The notes below the pieces were generated by a model. That model was not told where the DNA came from, did not search any database, and saw only the letters and a program-made list of their open reading frames with translations. DNA of 64,000 bases from WHSW01 sp035296705. GTDB taxonomy: Bacteria; Actinomycetota; Thermoleophilia; Solirubrobacterales; 70-9. The DNA lies in the NCBI GenBank assembly GCA_035296705.1, contig DATHAL010000009.1:35980-99979 (forward strand). Direction: 5' to 3'. A program made the position numbers and the translations under genes. Below, one piece after another: positions 58,516-64,000 of this stretch. Every line of letters begins with the position of its first letter. The first letter of the stretch is position 1.

Positions 58516-59450
58516 GGGGCGACGCGTGGCGCAACGTCGGCGTCGACGAGCTCGCCGTACAGGGCCTGAAGGCGCTCGACCACCGCGCCGCGGCGGCCGG
58601 CGCCGATCGTGCGGCCGTCCACGGACCGGACGGGAACGACGCCGGCGAACGTGCCGGTCACAAACGCCTCGCGCGCGGCGTAGACGTCGGTGAGGCTGAA
58701 CGTCGTCTCGCGGGCCGGGATGCCGTTGGCACGGCAGATCTCCAGCACGTTGGCACGCGTGATCCCTGCGAGGCAGTAACGCCCGTCGGAGGTCAGCACC
58801 TCGGGCGCGTCCTCGGGGCCGACGACGACGAAGAAATTCGTCGAGTTGCACGTGACGACGAAACCGTGCGGGTCGAGCATCAGCGCCTCGTCGGCGCCGG
58901 CGGTGTAGGCCTGGATGCAAGCGGTGATGTCGTTGAGCTTGGAATGCGTGTTGAGCTTCGGGTCGAGGGTGTCCGGAGCGGCGCGGCGCACGTGCGTCGT
59001 GAAGAGCGTGATGCCGTCGGCGAGCGTCGCCGACAGCGGTTCCTTGTGCTCGGCGACGATCACGACGGTCGCGGGGCCAACCGTCACGCGCGGATCCTGG
59101 TACGGCGTGCGCTTGATGCCGCGCGTGACCATCAGCCGCACGTGCACGCCGTCGACCATGTCGTTCGCCCGAAGCGTCGAGTAGATCGCCTCGACGAGCT
59201 CGCGGCGGTCGCGCCCGAGGTCGAGCATGATGGCCTTCGCGCCCTCGAACAGGCGGTCGAGATGGCGCTCCAGGAACGCGGGATGGCCCGCCCGCACGCG
59301 CAGGCCTTCCCAGATCCCGTCACCGAGGATGAAGCCCGCGTCGAACACCGACACGACCGCCCTCTCCCGCGGCACGAGCTCGCCGTTGACCCAGATGAGG
59401 ATGCGCTCGTTGCGCGCGTCGTCCTCGAACTCGTGCGTGCCGTGAGCCAC
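58512..59450 (-). CDS. Class IV PLP aminotransferase (branched-chain type)
   Basis: The 312-residue protein has the fold-type IV pattern WVNGELVPRERAVVSVFDAGFILGDG, the catalytic Lys in NTHSKLNDITACIQA and the Glu and Thr of EALMLDPHGFVVTCNSTNF. It resembles branched-chain or D-amino-acid aminotransferases; substrate is not determined by sequence. GTG 59450 follows TAGGCT with 9 bases between. It is coupled to the sulfotransferase downstream. Confidence 0.88.
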   Translation of the reverse strand: MAHGTHEFEDDARNERILIWVNGELVPRERAVVSVFDAGFILGDGIWEGLRVRAGHPAFLERHLDRLFEGAKAIMLDLGRDRRELVEAIYSTLRANDMVDGVHVRLMVTRGIKRTPYQDPRVTVGPATVVIVAEHKEPLSATLADGITLFTTHVRRAAPDTLDPKLNTHSKLNDITACIQAYTAGADEALMLDPHGFVVTCNSTNFFVVVGPEDAPEVLTSDGRYCLAGITRANVLEICRANGIPARETTFSLTDVYAAREAFVTGTFAGVVPVRSVDGRTIGAGRRGAVVERLQALYGELVDADVAPRVAP

Positions 59451-59459
59451 GGTTACGAG

Positions 59460-59489
59460 AGCCTAAGCCCCGCCGCATGTAGCTAGGCT
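59460..59489. promoter_or_regulatory. Divergent leaderless promoters (aminotransferase and PLP enzyme)
   Basis: TAGGCT occurs on both strands: minus strand 59460-59465, 9 bases before GTG 59450, and plus strand 59484-59489, 10 bases before GTG 59500. The two operons thus share a 49-base gap and near-identical core elements. Confidence 0.5.
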
Positions 59490-59499
59490 CGCCCGACCC

Positions 59500-60429
59500 G
59501 TGGACCTCTCCCTCGAGCGGATAGCCATGGCGGTCGATCGGATCGATCCGGTCTTCCTGGACACGCCGCAGTTCCTCGACGAGCGGCTCTCGGCTGAGCT
59601 CGGTCGGGAGGTCCTCGTCAAGGTCGAGACGCTGAACCCGATCGGAAGCTTCAAGGGGCGCGGCACGGGGCTCCTGGCTCTCGAGCTCGATCCGGCGCTG
59701 ACCTGGGTCTGCGCGACGGCGGGAAACTTCGGCCAGGGGCTGGCATACGCGGCGCGCGAGCGGGGTGCGCGGGTGCAGGTCTTCGCCGCTTCGGACGCTC
59801 CAGCGGCGAAGCTGGAGCGGATGCGGACGCTCGGGGCTCGGGTGGAGGTCAGCGACCGTTCGGCCGCGGCCGCCCGTGATTACGCGAACGCCGCAGCCGA
59901 CCGAATCCTCATCCAGGACGGCCTCGACCCGTCGATCGCCGAGGGCGCGGGCACGATCGCCGTCGAGCTCGAATCGGCGGGCCCGATCGACACGGCCGTG
60001 GTGCAGATCGGCGATGGGGCGCTGATCTCGGGCGTCGCGCGTTGGCTCAAGTCGCGGAACCCGCAGCCACGCGTAGTGGGCGTCTGCGCCGATGGAGCTC
60101 CAGCGATGGCCGAAAGCTTCGCCGCCGGCCACCCGGTCTCGGTCGAGGGCGCGGGGACGATCGCCGCGGCGCTCGCGATCACCGATCCGGTACCGGAGTC
60201 CTTGACGAGAGTCACGGCGCTCGTCGACGAGGTCGTGCTGGTCGACGACGATGACCTCCGGGCCGCGATGGACCTCGTCGCGGAGACGCTCGGTGTCCTG
60301 GTCGAGCCGGCGGGGGCGGCCGGGGTCGCGGCGCTCTTGCGCCACGGCGCCGAGATCCCGGGCGAGCGTGTCGCGGTGCTGCTGACCGGACAGGACGAGC
60401 TCAGCGCCGGCGGCGCCGTCGGGCGGTAA
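59500..60429 (+). CDS. PLP-dependent threonine/serine dehydratase-like enzyme
   Basis: The 309-residue protein is a fold-type II PLP enzyme, with the PLP Lys in NPIGSFKGRGTG, ATAGNFGQGLAYAA at the substrate loop and a modified phosphate-binding loop (QIGDGALISG). It resembles threonine dehydratase and threonine synthase relatives without the regulatory domain. The substrate is unknown. Its end overlaps the convergent methyltransferase by 29 bases. Confidence 0.85.
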   Translation: MDLSLERIAMAVDRIDPVFLDTPQFLDERLSAELGREVLVKVETLNPIGSFKGRGTGLLALELDPALTWVCATAGNFGQGLAYAARERGARVQVFAASDAPAAKLERMRTLGARVEVSDRSAAAARDYANAAADRILIQDGLDPSIAEGAGTIAVELESAGPIDTAVVQIGDGALISGVARWLKSRNPQPRVVGVCADGAPAMAESFAAGHPVSVEGAGTIAAALAITDPVPESLTRVTALVDEVVLVDDDDLRAAMDLVAETLGVLVEPAGAAGVAALLRHGAEIPGERVAVLLTGQDELSAGGAVGR

Positions 60430-61192
60430 CCAGCCACGAACGCGAATCGAAGACGATGCGGCGCTCGTCGCTCTGATGCGCCGCCAGCGTCTCGCGCAGG
60501 CGCTCGACGGTACGAGCCGCCTCGCCCTCGCTCAGCCGCGCGAGGGCCGCGCTCGTGTCCTGAAACCCCCGGACGAACGCGAGCGCCGCGTCGAGGTCGT
60601 GTCCGTAGACGACCGGTTCGTGGACGTCCTCGAAGCGAACGCCGTCAAAGCCGGCGTTCTCGAGCATGGCCGTGGTGGCCCTGGCATCGGCGAGCGAGAA
60701 CGGATCTGAGCCCGGCTGCGGTGGCTGGGCCGCCTCGCCCAGTGCGGCCTCGATCGCCCGCGCCCATTCGTTGTGCTCCTGTCGCTGCCAGACGAGCAGC
60801 ACGAGGCGCGCCCCGGCTCGAAGGGCGGCGGCGATGTTGGCGAACGCGGCGGCCGGTTCGGAGAAGAACATCGTGCCGAAACGGCTGATCGCCACGTCGA
60901 AGCCGGCGGTGTCGAAGCGATGCACCTGGGCGTCGCCGAGCTCGTACTGGATGTTGTCGAGCCCTTCGGCCGCCGTCAGCTGACGGGCTCGCTCGAGCAT
61001 GCGCTCGGACACGTCGACGCCGACAACGCGCCCTGGCGCCGCGGCACGTGCCGCCTCGCGAGTCGTCAGCCCGGTTCCGCACCCGATGTCGACTACCGCG
61101 TCACCGGGACTGATCCCGTAGGCGGCGCGAAGGTGCCGGTGGTGAGCACCCAGCTCAGCGTCGTAGAAGTCCAGGCTGATCGGCGAGGACAC
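60401..61192 (-). CDS. Class I SAM-dependent methyltransferase
   Basis: The 263-residue protein has the AdoMet motif VVDIGCGTGLTTREAARAAAP, the acidic VVGVDVSERML and the FDVAISRFGTMFF strand. It is of the UbiE/COQ5-like type. The substrate is unknown. GTG 61192 follows a TAGCAT hexamer (61200-61205) with 7 bases between. Confidence 0.88.
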   Translation of the reverse strand: MSSPISLDFYDAELGAHHRHLRAAYGISPGDAVVDIGCGTGLTTREAARAAAPGRVVGVDVSERMLERARQLTAAEGLDNIQYELGDAQVHRFDTAGFDVAISRFGTMFFSEPAAAFANIAAALRAGARLVLLVWQRQEHNEWARAIEAALGEAAQPPQPGSDPFSLADARATTAMLENAGFDGVRFEDVHEPVVYGHDLDAALAFVRGFQDTSAALARLSEGEAARTVERLRETLAAHQSDERRIVFDSRSWLVTARRRRRR

Positions 61193-61294
61193 CGAGGCGA
61201 TGCTACGGAGTACGGGGCATCGTGCCGCTGAAGATCTCGATGATCACGCCGAGTTCGCGGTCGTACGACCCCGAGCTTTCTCCTGCGAGATCGC

Positions 61295-61696
61295 CTATTC
61301 CCGCAATCCGGCGGCTTTGAGGGCCTCGGCCTTGGTCGAGTACGAGCGGCGCTCGGCGAGCAGACGGTCGCGGATCACCCAGACCTCGGCGATCTGGACG
61401 CTCATCTCCTGCTGGCCGCCACCCTTCGGCAGGGCGCGCTGGGTCGTCAAGGCGACAACCCGGTCACCGGCGGCAAGAAGCTGATCGACGTCGAAGCGGA
61501 TGCGCTCGAGTTGCTCGAACAGGACCTCGTTGTACCTTCGAACTGCCTCCTTGCCGCGATAGACGCCGGCCTCAGGCGACTGCGCATACGTATGGAACTC
61601 AATGTCGGGATGCAGGCAGGCCTGAGCAGCCTCGAGGTCACCCCGATTCGCGGCGTCATAAACGCGTCGCACGACCTCCACGTTCTCCTCGGACAT
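61295..61696 (-). CDS. SnoaL/NTF2-like protein (second copy)
   Basis: The 133-residue protein starts MSEENVEVVRRVYDAANRGD and contains CLHPDIEFHTYAQSPEAGVY, with YRGKEAVRRYN. It is a paralogue of the protein at 18484-18891. A GATACT hexamer (61705-61710) ends 8 bases before the ATG, as in the other copy. Confidence 0.82.
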   Translation of the reverse strand: MSEENVEVVRRVYDAANRGDLEAAQACLHPDIEFHTYAQSPEAGVYRGKEAVRRYNEVLFEQLERIRFDVDQLLAAGDRVVALTTQRALPKGGGQQEMSVQIAEVWVIRDRLLAERRSYSTKAEALKAAGLRE

Positions 61697-61811
61697 CGCC
61701 GTCCAGTATCTCGCGGTGCGCCGACGGTCCGGTAGCGCCGCGTTCGGGGGACGTGGACCCACTCCGGGCATACCGTGTGCGGGCGAGGCCCGCGCGGGTA
61801 CGAGGCTGTTT

Positions 61812-62426
61812 GTGTCAGCCATTGCGGTGATTGCGATCGTGATCGGCGCTCTGATCCTGGTCGCGCTGGCGCTGGTGGCGGTCCGGCGCACAGCCGAGAA
61901 CCGACAAAGGGAGCGCGAGCGGCTTCGAGTCGCGGCGGCCGGGCACCGTCAGGAAGCCGACGCTCACGCTGCCAGAGCAGCGGCCAAGAACGACGAGGCG
62001 CAACGCGAGCGCGAAAGGGCGGACGAACTCGCAGCGACTGCAGAGGAGCATGAGCGGACGGCAACGGAGCGCGAACGCGACGCGGCGGCGGCCGAGGCGC
62101 GAGCGGAGCGCGAGCACAAAGCCGCTCAGTCGGCGCAGCATGATGCGAGACATGAGCGTGAACTCGCAGAAGAGCATCTGCGAGCAGCGAGGGACCGCGA
62201 GCGGCACGCGGCTGAAGCTGAGCAGTGGGCGCAGCACGAGGCACGTGGCGCTGGGGCGAGCTATGACGAGGCGAAGCGTGAGCGCGAGCTGGCGGCGGAC
62301 TACATCCGGGCCGCCGATGAGCGCGAGCGGCGGGCCGAAGAGGCTGAGGAGCAGGCGGAGCGCCAGGACACGTTCGCTGGTTTTCACGATCAACGCGCGG
62401 CCGACCGGGAGCGAGAAGCCGACTAG
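61812..62426 (+). CDS. Single-helix membrane protein with long coiled coil
   Basis: The 204-residue protein has an N-terminal transmembrane helix (about residues 2-22) followed by about 170 residues of Ala/Glu/Arg/Gln-rich, strongly charged heptad-like sequence. It ends in a short His/Asp tail. I chose GTG 61812, since the frame upstream has no helix-like character. It could be a cytoplasmic tether or scaffold. It precedes the mechanosensitive-channel-like gene by 126 bases. Confidence 0.6.
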   Translation: MSAIAVIAIVIGALILVALALVAVRRTAENRQRERERLRVAAAGHRQEADAHAARAAAKNDEAQRERERADELAATAEEHERTATERERDAAAAEARAEREHKAAQSAQHDARHERELAEEHLRAARDRERHAAEAEQWAQHEARGAGASYDEAKRERELAADYIRAADERERRAEEAEEQAERQDTFAGFHDQRAADREREAD

Positions 62427-62552
62427 TTAGCGCTGTCGCATCAGATCGAGTGGAGCCGCCGTAAACCCGCGTCCTCGTTTGTACCCACTGGACAGGGGTA
62501 CCACGCGCTCGACACCGCGCGACGGTGGGACGGAACGATCAGGGAGGTTCAG

Positions 62553-63311
62553 ATGTTCGCCGCAGTCGAGATCTCGGAGAGCCTGCAAGGGGCGTTGGAC
62601 TCGTTCTTTGAGTTCCTGCCCAACCTGCTCGGCTTCCTGGTCATCCTGCTGGTTGGCTACCTCATTGCCAGGGTGGTGAAGGCGCTGGTGGGCAAGGGAC
62701 TGGAGGCGGTCGGCCTGGACAGGGCCCTCAGCGAGAGCGACGCGGGCCAATACGTGGCGAAGGTGAGCCCGGACGCGCGGCCTTCGAAGCTGATCGCCAC
62801 GATCGTCTTCTGGCTGATCTTCCTGGTCGTGCTCACCGCCGCGATCGGGGCTCTCGAGATTCCCGCGGTCACTGCGTTCATGGACGACGTCCTCGGCTAT
62901 CTGCCGAACGTGATCGCGGCGGTGGTGATCTTCGTGCTCGCGGCTGCGATCGCCGGCGCCGTCGGCGGGCTGATCGACAATCTGATCGGCGACACGGCGA
63001 CCGGCAGGCTCCTGCGTGCGGCGGCTCCCTCGCTGATCATGGTGATTGCGGTCTTCATGATCCTGAACCAGCTGAAGATCGCCGAGGAGATCGTGACGAT
63101 CACCTACGCGGCGCTGCTCGGCGCCGTGGCGCTGGGGATGGCACTGGCCTTCGGCCTTGGCGGCCGCAACGTCGCGGGACGGATGCTCGAGGACGCCTAC
63201 GACCGGCGCGGGGCCGAGGCGCGTGTCCAAGCGCGGCGAGAGACGGGAGGCCCGATCACCCCGCCGCCGGGCACTACCGGCGGAACCGGACCGGTGTCAT
63301 CGGGCCCGTAG
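62553..63311 (+). CDS. MscS-like TM-helix membrane protein
   Basis: The 252-residue protein has five hydrophobic segments (about residues 20-45, 80-105, 118-150, 160-180 and 186-206). The final one ends in ALGMALAFGLGGRNVAGRML, the pattern of conserved TM_helix (CmpX-like) proteins related to small-conductance mechanosensitive channels. A Pro/Gly tail follows. GGAGG lies 7 bases before the ATG. Confidence 0.82.
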   Translation: MFAAVEISESLQGALDSFFEFLPNLLGFLVILLVGYLIARVVKALVGKGLEAVGLDRALSESDAGQYVAKVSPDARPSKLIATIVFWLIFLVVLTAAIGALEIPAVTAFMDDVLGYLPNVIAAVVIFVLAAAIAGAVGGLIDNLIGDTATGRLLRAAAPSLIMVIAVFMILNQLKIAEEIVTITYAALLGAVALGMALAFGLGGRNVAGRMLEDAYDRRGAEARVQARRETGGPITPPPGTTGGTGPVSSGP

Positions 63312-63489
63312 GTTGCGATTATCACTCGGAGGCGGCGCCCTCGCTACGGCCTTCAGGGCTGAAACGCGCCGGTGGATCAGGACACGTCCCCCGGCGCGCG
63401 CGGTCTGCCGCACTCGGTCGATGACAGAGTAATTTCATCGCCGTCAGCTCGAGAGGTAGATCTCTGGCAGTGTCGAACGAGTCCTGAAG

Positions 63490-63663
63490 ATGGCGTCCCG
63501 CGACGTAACGGCACGGCGGCCCATGCCCCAGCCTCCCCGAACGAGGCGGAAGCGCGATCCCCTCGACTCCGATCGCTTCCTGCGTTACCTGCTGGCAATT
63601 GTGGTGACGGTCGCAGTACTCCTCATCGCCGTCGCAGCTGCGGGCGTCTTCCTCGCAATGTAG
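63490..63663 (+). CDS. 57-residue basic membrane protein
   Basis: The protein has a basic and Pro-rich start (RRPMPQPPRTRRKRDPLD) and one transmembrane helix near the C-terminus (about 36-55, LLAIVVTVAVLLIAVAAAGV). Start is ATG 63490, or ATG 63523 for a 46-residue form. Shine-Dalgarno signals are weak. It is an orphan between the channel-like gene and the glycoside-hydrolase fragment. Confidence 0.45.
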   Translation: MASRDVTARRPMPQPPRTRRKRDPLDSDRFLRYLLAIVVTVAVLLIAVAAAGVFLAM

Positions 63664-63774
63664 GCCCGAGTTACGCCGTCCAGCCGCGCTAATCGGCCTC
63701 TCGCCGGGGAGCGAGTACACGACCCTCGAAAGCGGCGCTCTATCCGCAAGTGATGACGGTCCGTGAGCGACCAC

Positions 63775-64000
63775 TCATCTCGTGAACTTCCGAAACGCCC
63801 GCCAGGCGGGCTTCGGTGCTCCGCTCTTCTTGAACAGACCGGTGGTCGGGCAGAAGCTACACACGCCCCGAGTGTTGCCGGGGATGTCCCTCCAGCTGAA
63901 CCAGTTGACGCCGCTGACCCGCCACCTCGGCCGCTTTCGCTTGAGCAGTGAGAACGATTGCCGCAGCTTTCTCGCCTGTCCCCGCGGCGACTCCCGGAAC
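63775..64000 (-). CDS. C-terminal end of a glycoside-hydrolase-like protein (partial)
   Basis: The frame is open from the window edge to a TGA at 63777-63775 and gives 74 residues. It contains GVNWFSWRDIPGNTRGVCSF, then CPTTGLFKKSGAPKPAWRAF. The end pattern (WFSWRD, a Cys pair and KPAWRAF) is that of secreted glycosyl hydrolases of the GH5/GH39-like clan in actinobacteria. The start and catalytic residues lie beyond the window, so the substrate is unknown. Confidence 0.7.
   Translation of the reverse strand, partial: FRESPRGQARKLRQSFSLLKRKRPRWRVSGVNWFSWRDIPGNTRGVCSFCPTTGLFKKSGAPKPAWRAFRKFTR

Noticed and set aside
63322..63774. A 150-codon minus-strand frame near the window end
   Set aside because: The composition looks random and it overlaps the more plausible 57-residue membrane protein on the plus strand. 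No motif or start signal supports it.
63763..63951. A 62-codon plus-strand frame opposite the glycosidase fragment
   Set aside because: The minus strand encodes a recognisable WFSWRD/KPAWRAF end in the same place, so this is its shadow.
1..64000. CRISPR arrays, insertion sequences, prophage genes or attachment sites
   Set aside because: I looked for regularly spaced repeats, transposase motifs and tRNA-flanked direct repeats and saw none. The tRNA-Val at 47545-47617 has no obvious integrated element beside it.

Overview
The window is a 64 kb stretch of a very GC-rich (about 70 percent by eye) bacterial chromosome. The gene content points to the Actinomycetota, probably the class Thermoleophilia. 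The evidence is indirect: GC content, a GatCAB amidotransferase with glutamyl-tRNA synthetase, an F420-type nitroreductase-like protein, a c-di-AMP riboswitch in front of a resuscitation-factor-like hydrolase, frequent GTG starts and many apparently leaderless genes. There is no rRNA, CRISPR array or transposase. The only mobile element seen is an intein in the UvrD/PcrA helicase. No stretch longer than about 300 bases lacks a gene; the longest gap (27059-27345) holds a hairpin and the riboswitch.

Layout. 1-8.6 kb: acetolactate synthase, a TetR regulator coupled to UDP-sulfoquinovose synthase, a divergent DUF2304-like/GT2 glycosyltransferase, then gatCAB. 8.7-16 kb: a membrane protein, a GMC oxidoreductase, folD, and the intein-bearing helicase. 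16-19.4 kb: cysE-cysK and a nearby Rrf2 regulator. 19.4-28.4 kb: an atypical LuxR-type regulator with a structured leader, gltX, a 19-residue membrane peptide, endonuclease IV, a Cys-rich unknown, dnaE, a SixA-like phosphatase, and the riboswitch-controlled cell-wall hydrolase. 28.4-42.2 kb, all on the minus strand: thrS-infC-rpmI-rplT (classical order), an intrinsic terminator, rlmB-pheS-pheT, argC-argJ-argB-argD, a Thr-rich anchored protein, argG and a 51-residue membrane protein. 42.2-54.2 kb: accessory genes (CHRD protein, membrane glycosyltransferase-like protein, penicillin acylase family hydrolase, tRNA-Val, PadR/NfeD/FHA cluster, superoxide dismutase cluster, a CmtR-like ArsR locus, an ArsR/SRPBCC pair). 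54.2-64 kb: a frameshifted lipase, VOC and reductase proteins, an aminotransferase-sulfotransferase pair, a PLP enzyme, a methyltransferase, a coiled-coil protein, a mechanosensitive-channel-like protein and the C-terminal end of a glycoside-hydrolase-like protein running off the window.

Two translation-start rules run through the whole window. The first gene of many units has a TANNNT-type hexamer ending 6-10 bases before the start codon, which predicts leaderless mRNAs. Genes inside operons usually start in a GTGA, ATGA or TGATG overlap with the previous stop. I used these rules to move several starts (TetR, uvrD, thrS, nfo, dnaE, gatA, argD).

The most interesting items are the helicase intein with a central region I cannot assign to a known endonuclease family, the CmtR-like metal-sensor locus, the sulfolipid gene, the receiver domain with Glu at the phosphorylation site, the unusual tRNA-Val with C33, the Cys-rich unknown protein, and a set of very small genes.
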